This document shows positions 8,297-17,023 of a DNA stretch of 64,000 nt, piece by piece. The first letter of the stretch is position 1, and the number at the start of each line of letters is the position of its first letter. The stretch covers positions 1 through 64,000 of the forward strand of contig NZ_JAGENB010000012.1 of the NCBI RefSeq assembly GCF_019991125.1. Reading direction: 5' to 3'. Source of the DNA: Phyllobacterium calauticae (lineage in GTDB: Bacteria > Pseudomonadota > Alphaproteobacteria > Rhizobiales > Rhizobiaceae). The position numbers were made by a program, and so were the translations under genes. The notes under the pieces were generated by a model. The model did no database searches. It was not told where the DNA came from and saw only the letters and a program-made list of their open reading frames with translations.

Positions 8297-9985
8297 TCAG
8301 TCCGGCCGCAGTGCTGCAAGTGCGGCGTCGAATTCTGGTTCGCCGCGGTGTAAAGAGGCAACGATCTGCCCCTGTTTCATGATGAGGAGTCGGTCGGCCA
8401 TTTCAGCCTCCCGCCGTATATGTGTGGCGACAAGGACCGCGTGACCGGTCATCTCATGCCTCAGCCGCTGCAGGACATCCCGCGCTGTCTCGCCGTCCAG
8501 CCCTTCGGTCGGTTCGTCCAGCAGCCAGAGCGTCGCGTTGCGCAGAAGCAGCCGTGCCAATGCAAGACGGCGCAACTGTCCGCCCGAAAGCCCCAACCCG
8601 CCTTCACCAAGCCGGGTATCGAGCCCGGCCGGTAATTTTTCCACATGGCTTGCCAGCCCGGCTATCACAAGCACCTGCCAAAGGCGGTCATCCCCGGCGT
8701 CGGGGTCCGCAAGCCTGAGATTCTCGCGCAGACTATCCTGAAAGAGTTCCGTCCGTTGCGTCAGGCGTGCCGAAGAGGTACAGGCGACACGGCCCGTCAC
8801 AGGCTGCAATTCACCGGCAATCAGGGCCAGCAATGTCGATTTTCCCGCACCGCTGGCGCCAACCAGCGCAACGCGCTCGCCCTTCGCCAACGACAGTGAG
8901 ACGTCCGTGAGGGCGGGATGAGCTGCGCCCTGATGAGCGACCGTGACTTTCTCAAGCGCTACCGCCAGACCTACGGGAGGAGGGGAGGGGAGGGCAGGCG
9001 AGGGTGCAGCGGCAAGATTGCCGCCGATGCGCCGCGCCGCAAGAATGGTGCGGCCAAGTTCAACTGCACCGCGCCGCAGCCCGGCAAAGGGTTCGAGCGC
9101 TGCCAGAGCCATGAGAACAGCCAGGGCCGCAACCGGCGCCCCGATCAGGCCCGCCTGTGCAAGAATGGCAACGGCCAACAATGTACCCGTGAGAAGCACG
9201 GCGGAGGCGATGCCGAAACCTGCGGTAACGGCCATTTCAACGCGGTTGAGCCTGTCATCCGCATTCACCAGACGATCATCGGCGGATTGGATCGCAGCAC
9301 ATTGCGCCGCCACCCGGCCGGCCATGATGAGATCCGTCTGCCCCGCGACAAGATCGATCACACGCGAGCGAAGCGCTTCCATCGCATGGGCCCGGCGGCG
9401 CGCCGCATCCAGTGAAAAGCGCCCTGCCAGAAAGGGTATCGCCAGCCCTGTTGCCAAAAGCCAGGCGGCCACACCCAGGCCAAACAGCGGATGCATCAGC
9501 CCGAAGACCACGCTCACAGCCACCGCGGAACACAGCGCGACGGCGCCCGGCACCACGATCCGCAGATAGAGCGAATCCAGGGCGTCGATGTCGGCCGTCA
9601 GCCGGAACAGCAGCTTTGACGGCCGGCGGAGCAGCAGATGGGCAGCCTCGGGTCTCGCCCATCCGCGAAACAAGGTTTCGCGCAGACCAGCGAGAACACC
9701 GAGCGTGGCGTCATGGGTGGTCAATCGCTCGCCGTAGCGCGCGGCAGTACGGGCAAGGGCCAGAAAACGGATACCTGCCGACGGGGCGAAGACATCGAAC
9801 GTGAAAGCCGTTGCCGACGACAATCCGGCAATGGCCGTGGCGGTAATGAACCAGCCCGACAAGCCAAGCAGGGCAATACCGGCCAGCACCGTCGCCGCCG
9901 CCAGAAGCGCACCGGCCAGCAGCATGAACCGCCGTTCTGCCAGGAAAAGCCGCAGCACAGGCCGGAAATCGCGCCGGAATGACAT
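8297..9985 (-). CDS. cydC: Heterodimeric ABC exporter subunit CydC
   Basis: CydC with CydD forms the inner-membrane ABC transporter that handles cysteine/glutathione and haem and is needed to assemble cytochrome bd. It has six membrane helices in the first 300 residues, then an ATPase with Walker A GASGAGKST, signature LSGGQLRRL and Walker B LWLLDEP. I choose the ATG at 9985, overlapping the cydD stop as TGATG with AAGGAG upstream, over the GTG three bases earlier (562 residues). Confidence 0.94.
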   Translation of the reverse strand: MSFRRDFRPVLRLFLAERRFMLLAGALLAAATVLAGIALLGLSGWFITATAIAGLSSATAFTFDVFAPSAGIRFLALARTAARYGERLTTHDATLGVLAGLRETLFRGWARPEAAHLLLRRPSKLLFRLTADIDALDSLYLRIVVPGAVALCSAVAVSVVFGLMHPLFGLGVAAWLLATGLAIPFLAGRFSLDAARRRAHAMEALRSRVIDLVAGQTDLIMAGRVAAQCAAIQSADDRLVNADDRLNRVEMAVTAGFGIASAVLLTGTLLAVAILAQAGLIGAPVAALAVLMALAALEPFAGLRRGAVELGRTILAARRIGGNLAAAPSPALPSPPPVGLAVALEKVTVAHQGAAHPALTDVSLSLAKGERVALVGASGAGKSTLLALIAGELQPVTGRVACTSSARLTQRTELFQDSLRENLRLADPDAGDDRLWQVLVIAGLASHVEKLPAGLDTRLGEGGLGLSGGQLRRLALARLLLRNATLWLLDEPTEGLDGETARDVLQRLRHEMTGHAVLVATHIRREAEMADRLLIMKQGQIVASLHRGEPEFDAALAALRPD

Positions 9986-11757
9986 CACGCATCACTCCTT
10001 GTGAAAGCGATCCGAAGATCGATGATGCGATCTGCCCGTGCGGCGAGAGCCGGATCATGCGTTGCGATGACCAATGTCTTGCCTCGCGCCAGCGCAAACA
10101 ATCTGTCGGCAATATCATTTGCCGTCTCATCATCGAGGTGTGCGGTTGGCTCATCCGCAAGAATCAGGTGCGCATGCGAATTTGCGGCAGCGCGCGCCAG
10201 GGCGAGACGCAGCGCTTCGCCGCCGGAAAGACCCGAACCGCCTTCGCCGATGGACGATTTTCCACGGGCATTGGCGACCGTGTCCAGGGCGGCATTGTGC
10301 AGCGCCACTGCCACCGCATCCGCATCGACCTCCGGCCGGCCCAGCGAGACATTCGCGCCGACAGTCCCGGCAAAGATATGCGGTTTCTGGCCGACCCAGG
10401 CGATGCACCGCCGCTGTGTCGCAGCATTTTCTGCCATGGATTTGCCGGCAACCAGTATGTCGCCGCCGTCCAGCGGCGCCAGACCTGCAATCAGGGCCAG
10501 CAAGGTCGATTTTCCCGATCCGCTCGGTCCAAGCAGGGCCACGCTTTCACCCGGAGCGATATCGAGGCTGAACCGTTCGAAAACCGGCCGCCCGTCTCCG
10601 GCATAACGGAACGTGGCATCACGCATATGAACGGAGGGCGTTCCGATCCGCGCGGAGAAAGCAGTCCGGTCATCATGGGGCTTGTCGCCATCACGCGGCA
10701 GGTCCACGCCCTTGACGGCAAGTTTCCGCAGCGCCTCCAGCGAAGCTTCCCCTGCAGCACGGTCATGCCAGACTGCTGAAAGCTCGCGCAACGGCTCAAA
10801 GAAAGCGGGAGCGAGCAGCAGGATGAACAGTCCTTCGCTTAATGAGAGTCTGCCGCTCCAGGTTCCGAAGTCGAGTTGCCCGAGGAGATGAAACCCGACA
10901 TAGACCGCCACCATGGCAACGCCAAGCGCGGCAAAGAGCTCGAGGACAGCCGAGGACAGAAAGGCGATGCGCAGGACTGCCATCGTGCGCGACCGCAACG
11001 ACTCCGCATCGGCCCTGAGGCGCTTTGCCGTCACATCCACCGCATCGAGCGCGCGAATTGTCGCCAGTCCGCGCAGCCGGTCGAGCAGAAACGCGTTCAT
11101 TCCGCCAACTTCGACCAATTGCGCCTCGCTCGCCGCCTTGGCGCGCCAGCCGATCAGCGCCATGAACACGGGAATGAGCGGCGCGGCAACGAGCAGAACG
11201 ATGGCAACAGCCCAGGACAGGGAAAGAACGCAGACAAGGATTGCAAGCGGGACCAGCGTTGCCTTGAACCGGGCGGGACGAAACCGCGCGAGGTAAGGCA
11301 CCACAGCTTCGGCCTGCTCGGCCAGGATGCTTGCAGCCTCCCCGGAGGCAATCCGGCCAGGATCAAGCGGCGAGCGATGGGCAAGGGCGAGAACGGCGTC
11401 CCGGCGCAGTCCGGCAAGCGTGGAGCGCGCACCATGGAAAGCGAGCCGGTTACCCGCGGCGTCGATGAATGCACGCACGACGCCGATTGCAAGAACGCCG
11501 GCGGCAAGCCAGACGACACCCGACAAACCGTTGCCCGCAGCGATCCGGCCGACAGCGATACTGAGCAGGGCCGCCTGCGGCAGCCACAGGAGCGCGGCAA
11601 CAGCCTGCACAAGGGCTGCGGACCGTCCTCCGGGCAAACGGCCTGATGTTTCCGTCCCTATATTATCCGGCTCAATGGTTTTTGCGCGCGTTTGGCCGTT
11701 TGCGGCCGGATCTCCTGCCCGCAAAGCTACCGGGGAACTGAGTGCATCGACTGACAT
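9985..11757 (-). CDS. cydD: Heterodimeric ABC exporter subunit CydD
   Basis: CydD is the partner of CydC. The 590-residue protein has an ABC membrane domain (about residues 45-330) and an ATPase domain with Walker A GPSGSGKST, signature LSGGEALRLALARA and Walker B LILADEP. It starts five bases after the stop of the GbsR-like regulator and its stop overlaps the cydC start, so regulator, cydD and cydC form one message. The gene order cydDCAB(X) is common in alphaproteobacteria. Confidence 0.94.
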   Translation of the reverse strand: MSVDALSSPVALRAGDPAANGQTRAKTIEPDNIGTETSGRLPGGRSAALVQAVAALLWLPQAALLSIAVGRIAAGNGLSGVVWLAAGVLAIGVVRAFIDAAGNRLAFHGARSTLAGLRRDAVLALAHRSPLDPGRIASGEAASILAEQAEAVVPYLARFRPARFKATLVPLAILVCVLSLSWAVAIVLLVAAPLIPVFMALIGWRAKAASEAQLVEVGGMNAFLLDRLRGLATIRALDAVDVTAKRLRADAESLRSRTMAVLRIAFLSSAVLELFAALGVAMVAVYVGFHLLGQLDFGTWSGRLSLSEGLFILLLAPAFFEPLRELSAVWHDRAAGEASLEALRKLAVKGVDLPRDGDKPHDDRTAFSARIGTPSVHMRDATFRYAGDGRPVFERFSLDIAPGESVALLGPSGSGKSTLLALIAGLAPLDGGDILVAGKSMAENAATQRRCIAWVGQKPHIFAGTVGANVSLGRPEVDADAVAVALHNAALDTVANARGKSSIGEGGSGLSGGEALRLALARAAANSHAHLILADEPTAHLDDETANDIADRLFALARGKTLVIATHDPALAARADRIIDLRIAFTRSDA

Positions 11758-11762
11758 GACAT

Positions 11763-12335
11763 TTATGCCTTGTCCGGACTGCGTTTGGTGCGGCCGAGCG
11801 AGACGATCTTGTCTTTCGCCTCGAGCAATCGCGTTACCTTGGCGCCAAGCGTCAACAGAGTTGCAAGGCGGTCAGTTTCGAGCTTCTTCACGTCATCGTA
11901 CCAAGTTGTGAGGCGCTCGATAAGCCCATGCATTTCCGCCATGCGTTCCTGTGCATGCCGCTCGGCATCGCTCGCCGGCTGCTGCATGAGTATTTCGCGC
12001 AAGACGGAGAGTGTCGGATCGACCTCGCGCTTCTTTCGTTCCTCCGCAAGCGTGCGCAAAATCTGCCAGACATCGTCCGGGGTTGTGAAGAAGTCCCGCC
12101 GGTCATCCGGCAGGTGTTTCAGCAGGACAAGATTCCAGGCCTGCAGCTCGCGCAGGCTCATCGACACATTGGATCTGGAAATGCCCAGCGATTCGACAAT
12201 CTGATCGGCATTCAACGGCTCGGGCGTGACATAGAGCAGGGCATAGATCTGCCCCACGGTACGATTGATGCCCCACCGGCTGCCCATTTCGCCGAAATGC
12301 AGCACGAAGGACTGAACGAGAGGAGGAAGGTTCAT
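11763..12335 (-). CDS. GbsR/MarR-type transcriptional regulator of the cyd operon
   Basis: A 190-residue winged-helix regulator of the GbsR type. The DNA-binding part covers about residues 25-90 (GQIYALLYVTPEPLNADQIV, then LGISRSNVSMSLREL) and a helical tail follows. I use the ATG at 12335 with a GGGAATCT leader rather than the TTG 18 bases upstream. It is the first gene of the cyd operon, 5 bases ahead of cydD. A perfect 20-base palindrome lies 23 bases before its start. It probably controls its own operon, perhaps in response to redox state or metabolites; the ligand is unknown. Confidence 0.85.
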   Translation of the reverse strand: MNLPPLVQSFVLHFGEMGSRWGINRTVGQIYALLYVTPEPLNADQIVESLGISRSNVSMSLRELQAWNLVLLKHLPDDRRDFFTTPDDVWQILRTLAEERKKREVDPTLSVLREILMQQPASDAERHAQERMAEMHGLIERLTTWYDDVKKLETDRLATLLTLGAKVTRLLEAKDKIVSLGRTKRSPDKA

Positions 12336-12358
12336 CAGAGATTCCCGACACAACAGTT

Positions 12359-12378
12359 ATTTCAGTAATTACTGAAAT
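12359..12378. promoter_or_regulatory. Perfect palindrome upstream of the cyd operon, candidate operator
   Basis: Ten-base arms ATTTCAGTAA and TTACTGAAAT adjoin directly, forming a perfect 20-base palindrome immediately upstream of the GbsR-like gene. Size and placement are typical of a MarR/GbsR dimer operator, so autoregulation of the operon is likely. Confidence 0.65.
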
Positions 12379-12484
12379 TACGATATTCGATAAATCAATG
12401 AGATGCAAGTGACCTCGAAACTCAACCTAGCATTGCAACGATGACGGAAAGAATACGCTGTCTGTTCAGGGACTTCGCCAACAA

Positions 12485-12512
12485 AAAACCCGGCCGTTGC
12501 CAGCCGGGTTTT
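12485..12512 (-). terminator. Rho-independent terminator after the efe operon
   Basis: Stem arms AAAACCCGGC (12485-12494) and GCCGGGTTTT (12503-12512) surround an 8-base loop. Read on the minus strand the stem is followed by a T run (TTTTTTG). It sits 30 bases after the stop of the last efe gene and insulates it from the cyd promoter. Confidence 0.88.
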
Positions 12513-12541
12513 CTAATTTCTATCTGAACGCCGTGACGCGG

Positions 12542-13369
12542 TCAGTTCAGTCCGAGCTTGCCGCGCAGGGTCGAAAGATCTTCAGCCAGCGTGTTAACGG
12601 CGGCTGCAAGCACCGCGCGATCGTCGTCGGTCAGCTTGTCATAGAGTTCGTAGCCTTCCGCCGTCTTGTACTTCGACAGGGTTTTGCCGACCGTATCGAA
12701 ATTACCCGCAACCTTGGTGACGAACGCACCGTCACCCCTCTCGATCAGCGGACGTGCCAGCTCGAAAATCTTGCGCGAACCATCGAAGTTTGCCTTGAAA
12801 TCCCACAGGTCCGTATGGCTGTAACGGTCTTCTTCGCCGGAAATCTTGGTCGCCGCCACTTCTTCCATCAAGGTAGCCGCGCCGCCGAAGACTTTCTCGG
12901 GCGGGAAGGTCAGATCGGTGATGCGCTTGTGCAGTTCGACCACATCGGCCTGGAGCTTGTCGGCAAATTCCGCCAGGCCTTCCGTGCTGTTCTGGCTGAA
13001 CAGGCCATATTCAAGACGATGGAAACCGGTGAATGCGGGGTCTTTTTCCTTCAGTTCGTGATTATCGGCGCGCGAATCGATGGAGCCATCAAGATCGCTG
13101 AAAAGTTCGGCCACCGGCTCCACGATTTCGTAGTTCATGCGGGTCGGCGCATAAAGCTTCTTGGCCTTTTCAAGATCGCCGGCCTTGATCGCATCGGTAA
13201 AGGCCTTGGTCTCGCTGACCAGCTTTTCCAGGTTTTCACCGATGAAAATCTTGTACTCGGCAATGGGCCCGACAAGATCGAGAGGCGAGACCTCCGCATT
13301 GGCGACGCGCGGGGCCGCAGCCGCGGCTATCGCGACGATACTTGCTGCAAGATAGGCTCTGAATTTCAT
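12542..13369 (-). CDS. Second EfeO/EfeM-type imelysin-family iron-binding protein
   Basis: A 275-residue secreted protein of the imelysin/M75 family. I start at ATG 13369, just after AGGAGCTACCC; the longer reading frame upstream overlaps efeB. A signal peptide spans about residues 1-24 (cleavage near VANA-EV). The mature protein is an M75 domain with the HxxE metal motif (HRLEYG, His about 118). Unlike the longer EfeO in the same operon it lacks the cupredoxin domain, matching the shorter EfeM class. It is the last gene of efeU-efeO-efeB, 11 bases after efeB, so it is probably an extra periplasmic iron donor for EfeU. Confidence 0.88.
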   Translation of the reverse strand: MKFRAYLAASIVAIAAAAAPRVANAEVSPLDLVGPIAEYKIFIGENLEKLVSETKAFTDAIKAGDLEKAKKLYAPTRMNYEIVEPVAELFSDLDGSIDSRADNHELKEKDPAFTGFHRLEYGLFSQNSTEGLAEFADKLQADVVELHKRITDLTFPPEKVFGGAATLMEEVAATKISGEEDRYSHTDLWDFKANFDGSRKIFELARPLIERGDGAFVTKVAGNFDTVGKTLSKYKTAEGYELYDKLTDDDRAVLAAAVNTLAEDLSTLRGKLGLN

Positions 13370-13380
13370 GGGTAGCTCCT

Positions 13381-14694
13381 TCAGGATTTGGTGTTTGTTG
13401 GCGGATGGCCGGCTGCTTCCAAGAGGGTTCGGCCAAGAAAATCGTCGGCGCCGGCAACGCCCGGCAGGGTAAAGAAGAAACCGCCGCCAATGGGCTTGAT
13501 GTATTCTTCCAGCGGCTCGCCATTCAGCTTGTTCTGAACGGCAATGAATCCCTTCTCCAGATCCGCCTGGTAGCAAATGAATAGCAGCCCCTGTTCGAGC
13601 TGACCGGATTTGCTCACGCCGTTGGAATAATTGAACGGGCGGCGCAGGATGAGATGCGCGTCGGCGGCCTTGCTGCGGTCATTCGCCAGCCGGATATGCG
13701 CATCGAGCGGCGTGACAGCACCGTCCGGGTCTTTCGCATAATCGGGCACTTCCGTTTCGGTGCGGCCGCCAAAAGGAGCGCCGCTGGGCTTGAGTCGCCC
13801 GATAATGCGCTCCTGCTCGCCAAGCGGCGTGCGATCCCACCGCTCGACGAAATTACGGATGATCCGGACCGCCTGATAGCAGCCATTGCGCGCCCAGGCC
13901 GGTTCGTCGCCACTGTCCTGAACCCAGACAATCCGCTGCATCAGGCCGGCATCGCCGGCATCGGGATTGGCCGATCCGTCACGAAAGCCGAGAAAGTTGC
14001 GCGCACTCTGGTGCGTCCCGTCGGGGCTGCGCGGCAGGACGGGAACCGACCCCTCCTGCTTCCAGCGCAGGACCATCAGATCCGGCAGATTTTTCAGGAT
14101 ATCGCGCAGGGCGTGAATATTGGTATCGGGTGTGTTCGACGATATCTGCAACGACAGGTCGCCATGACACAGCGATTGGTCCAGCGCGTCATTCTTGAAC
14201 GCCTTCATGCGTGACAGGCGGGCAGGCTTGTGGGGTGAAAGCCACTCCCGCTGCTCAAAGAACGATGCGCCAAGCGAAACGGTGATTGTCAGATTGTCGG
14301 GCAGGACCACCGGGCCAAGGATGCCGCTGTCTGCAGGCGGCAGCTTGTCATCGAGGGCAGGGGGCGTGCCACCCTTCATCAGGAACGCAATCCGCTCGGT
14401 GAGGCTTCTGAACAGCCGCTCCACCTCTTCCGGCTTGCTCGCCAGCACCCGGAACGAGGCCACCATGCCGGCGGCCGGACGCGGTGTCACGATGCCGGAC
14501 TGATATTGCCCGTGGAAGGGCTGCTGTTCCAGCATCTTGTCGCTAACGGGAGCGTCGGTCACCTGTTCGCCGTGGCTGTTAGCAGCCTGCGACGTCGTGA
14601 TGCCGGCCGCGAGCACACTGCCAGCTGCGCCTGCTCCAAGAAGGAGGCCGCGGCGGCTGGTCATGAAGGGATTGTTGTCTCTGTCCTTTGTCAT
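13381..14694 (-). CDS. efeB: EfeB, Tat-exported Dyp-type haem peroxidase
   Basis: EfeB is the periplasmic dye-decolourising-type haem peroxidase of the EfeUOB ferrous iron system. The 437-residue protein opens with a twin-arginine signal (TSRRGLLLGAGAAGSVLAAG, about residues 12-31), so it is exported folded with its haem. The Dyp hallmark GFRDG is at about 235-239, with its Asp as the peroxidase acid-base residue. The start is ATG 14694; an ATG at 14664 also keeps the Tat motif. It is 15 bases after efeO. Confidence 0.93.
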   Translation of the reverse strand: MTKDRDNNPFMTSRRGLLLGAGAAGSVLAAGITTSQAANSHGEQVTDAPVSDKMLEQQPFHGQYQSGIVTPRPAAGMVASFRVLASKPEEVERLFRSLTERIAFLMKGGTPPALDDKLPPADSGILGPVVLPDNLTITVSLGASFFEQREWLSPHKPARLSRMKAFKNDALDQSLCHGDLSLQISSNTPDTNIHALRDILKNLPDLMVLRWKQEGSVPVLPRSPDGTHQSARNFLGFRDGSANPDAGDAGLMQRIVWVQDSGDEPAWARNGCYQAVRIIRNFVERWDRTPLGEQERIIGRLKPSGAPFGGRTETEVPDYAKDPDGAVTPLDAHIRLANDRSKAADAHLILRRPFNYSNGVSKSGQLEQGLLFICYQADLEKGFIAVQNKLNGEPLEEYIKPIGGGFFFTLPGVAGADDFLGRTLLEAAGHPPTNTKS

Positions 14695-14709
14695 GATTGT
14701 TTCCCCGGC

Positions 14710-15900
14710 CTATTCAAGCCCGACAGCGGCATTCAGTTTGCCGATGGAATCGGCAAGTGCCTGCATCTGTGCGGCCAGTGCCGTCCTTTTGTCCGCGCTC
14801 ACGCTGTCATAGGCCGGGAAACCGTCCGCGCCGCGCAGCGATTTCAGCGTGCCGTCCACGGCAGCGAAGCGCGCTTCGATATCCGCGACAACCGCAGGAG
14901 AGCCCTGTGCAACCACGGGCTTCATCAGCGCGATCATGCGCGATACACCGGCAAGATTGGCTTCAAAATCGGCAAGGTCGGTTCGCGCGTAGTGATTTTC
15001 GCCGGCGGCGATCCTCGTGCCTGCAATGGTACCGATCAGGCGGCCAGCGCTGGCGGCAATCTGATCAGGCGGAATGCGCAGTGACCGTACCCGATCCTTG
15101 AGCACCGAAACGTCAGCCAGCAGTTTTGCCGAAACGGGCGCAAGGCCGTCGAGGCTCTTGACCGAATAAAGCCCGTACTCGATGCGGTGAAAACCGGTAA
15201 AGCCGGTGTCCGCCTCGCGCTTTTCCAGATAGTCGGCGACAGGATCGATCGCATTGTGCAGATCGGCAAAGCGGTCGGCCATGGGCTCGATCTGCATGTA
15301 GGGCTGGCGGGCCTTCTGGTAGAGCTCCCGCGCCTTGTCGATATCACCGGCCTTGATGGCCTCGTCAAGCGCCTGCGCGCCCTTCACAAGCGCACTCGTC
15401 TGCGTGGCAAGAAAGACCTGGTATTCGGCCAGCGGACCAACGAACGCCACCAGCGCCGGGCGCGCTGCCGCCGCATCGGCCTCCGCCGAAGGCGTTACGG
15501 TCAGGGTCCCGCGCGGATTGTTGAGCAGCCCGCAGGTGATTTGATACGTGCCGGGATTGAGCTTGGCGGTGAATGTCTGGGTAAAGCCCGGAACAATATT
15601 CTCCCGTTCTTCCAGCACCATGACGCCGTCGAGTATTTCCCATTCAAGGGCCCGGTCCGACTTGTTGACGATATTGAACGTGGTACGCCCGGCCGGAACG
15701 GTCAGGGCATTCGGATCACATTTTCCCTCACTGATCGTCACCGTGATCGCGCCAGCCGAGGCGCCGGTCTTGACCATCGTCGAGGCATAATAAAATGCGC
15801 CGCCGCCAGCAACGACAAGCAAGCCGGCACCCACGACGGCAAGCTTCATCAGTGTTTGCGAGGGTGGGCGGGGAGCAGACGGGTTCGTATTCTGGACCAT
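14710..15900 (-). CDS. efeO: EfeO, cupredoxin plus imelysin periplasmic iron-binding protein
   Basis: A 396-residue protein with an N-terminal membrane anchor or signal (about residues 18-40), a cupredoxin-like domain (about 50-135, two Cys in GKCDP and YQITCG) and a C-terminal M75/imelysin domain with HxxE (HRIEYG, His about 238). This two-domain layout is that of E. coli EfeO, which passes iron to EfeU. It lies between efeU (9 bases) and efeB (15 bases), so all are one operon. Confidence 0.94.
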   Translation of the reverse strand: MVQNTNPSAPRPPSQTLMKLAVVGAGLLVVAGGGAFYYASTMVKTGASAGAITVTISEGKCDPNALTVPAGRTTFNIVNKSDRALEWEILDGVMVLEERENIVPGFTQTFTAKLNPGTYQITCGLLNNPRGTLTVTPSAEADAAAARPALVAFVGPLAEYQVFLATQTSALVKGAQALDEAIKAGDIDKARELYQKARQPYMQIEPMADRFADLHNAIDPVADYLEKREADTGFTGFHRIEYGLYSVKSLDGLAPVSAKLLADVSVLKDRVRSLRIPPDQIAASAGRLIGTIAGTRIAAGENHYARTDLADFEANLAGVSRMIALMKPVVAQGSPAVVADIEARFAAVDGTLKSLRGADGFPAYDSVSADKRTALAAQMQALADSIGKLNAAVGLE

Positions 15901-15909
15901 GGGATGCTT

Positions 15910-16749
15910 TCAGTGGGTTGGCCGGGACGCTGCGGCAGCGGTTTGACGCTGCGCAGGCCGCAGAAAGAAGAACAGGCTGACGGCGAGAAACACGACATAG
16001 GCGATGATCTCTCCCAGCGTCGGCATATCCTGATAGCCGAACATGCCTGAAAGCAGCGTACCGAAGGCGCTGCTGACCGGCAGCACGTTGCTCAAATCGA
16101 ACACCACCGTCTGCAGGCTGTTCCAGACGCCCGCTTCATGCAGGTGCCGCAGCGAACCGGCAAGGATGCCTGCGGCCACCACGAGGATGAACAGGCCTGT
16201 CCAGTAAAAGAACCGCTTCAGGTTGAGACGGACACCGCCGGCATAGATGCCGTAGCCGAGACCGATGGAAACCAGGATGCCCAGAAGCGCACCGAGCGGC
16301 GCATCGGAGTTCGCGCTCTGCTGAAAAATGGCCAGGAGGAAGAAGACGGATTCAAGTCCCTCGCGGGCCACCGCAAAGAAGACCATGGCAACCAGCGCCG
16401 CTCCCTGCCCGGAGGAATGGGCGAGCGCATCGTCGATGGATGTGTGCAGTTCCGATTTGATGGAGCGGGCAGCCTTGCGCATCCAGAAGACCATGGATGA
16501 CAGCACGATCACCGCGATGAAGCCGACAAGGGCTTCGAAAAATTCCTGGGCTTTCTGGGGAAACTGCGCACTGACCATCTGCAGGCCCGCGCCCACGAAC
16601 AGGGACAGGGCAACGGCAAGCAGAATGCCCACCCACACGGCAGGCATCCAGGCACCGCGACCGGTCTGCTTCAAATAACTCGCAACAATGCCGACAATCA
16701 GCGCGGCCTCAATGCCCTCGCGCAGCATAATCAAAAATGGAACAAGCAT
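15910..16749 (-). CDS. efeU: EfeU, FTR1-family iron permease
   Basis: EfeU is the inner-membrane iron permease of the EfeUOB system and is related to yeast Ftr1. The 279-residue protein has about seven membrane helices and two REGxE iron-binding motifs, REGIE at residues 10-14 and REGLE near 128. I use ATG 16749 (M-L-V-P-F) with GAGG upstream, not the TTG nine bases earlier. First gene of the operon; an Irr-type box lies about 90 bases upstream. Confidence 0.95.
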   Translation of the reverse strand: MLVPFLIMLREGIEAALIVGIVASYLKQTGRGAWMPAVWVGILLAVALSLFVGAGLQMVSAQFPQKAQEFFEALVGFIAVIVLSSMVFWMRKAARSIKSELHTSIDDALAHSSGQGAALVAMVFFAVAREGLESVFFLLAIFQQSANSDAPLGALLGILVSIGLGYGIYAGGVRLNLKRFFYWTGLFILVVAAGILAGSLRHLHEAGVWNSLQTVVFDLSNVLPVSSAFGTLLSGMFGYQDMPTLGEIIAYVVFLAVSLFFFLRPAQRQTAAAASRPTH

Positions 16750-16838
16750 TAAAACCAATCCTCGGCGCGGCCAGCCCGATGTTGCGCAGCGCTGGGCAAG
16801 TCATAAACCGGGACGAAAAACGAAGCAATAACAATATA

Positions 16839-16853
16839 TTAGAAGAATTCTAA
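16839..16853. promoter_or_regulatory. Irr-type iron control element upstream of efeU
   Basis: TTAGAA and TTCTAA are perfect complements separated by three bases (GAA). This matches the core of the rhizobial Irr box/ICE motif (TTTAGAA-N3-TTCTAAA), lacking only the outermost T/A pair. It lies about 90 bases upstream of the efeU start, as expected for an iron-uptake operon controlled by the Fur-family regulator Irr. Confidence 0.75.
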
Positions 16854-16982
16854 GAAGATGCGACGGCGAATTTCTGTAATCTTTTCCGTATGTTGAGTGG
16901 TTTTGTCCACTATTTTGCGACACGAAAATGCGCCCTTTGCAGCGCTTGCAAATACCACTGGTTGCAGAACATGAGGTCTTCA

Positions 16983-17016
16983 GGCAGGTTTTACCGGGAG
17001 GAAAGGCAAACCTGCC
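16983..17016 (-). terminator. Inverted repeat after the 5-oxoprolinase gene
   Basis: Nine-base arms GGCAGGTTT (16983-16991) and AAACCTGCC (17008-17016) lie a few bases beyond the stop of the 5-oxoprolinase gene. No T run follows on the minus strand. It may be a weak terminator or message-end hairpin. The rest of 16860-16980 shows no gene. Confidence 0.4.
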
Positions 17017-17023
17017 GGAAAAT

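Noticed and set aside
12359-12378. WggR-like site at the cyd promoter
   Set aside because: It also has ATTTC..GAAAT ends, but its centre (AGTAATTACT) differs from the TTCAAA-N-TTTGAA core, so it is treated as a separate operator.
13370-13576. Longer reading of the second EfeO-type protein
   Set aside because: The extra residues overlap the end of efeB, lack a signal peptide and precede a clear ribosome site, signal peptide and ATG at 13369.
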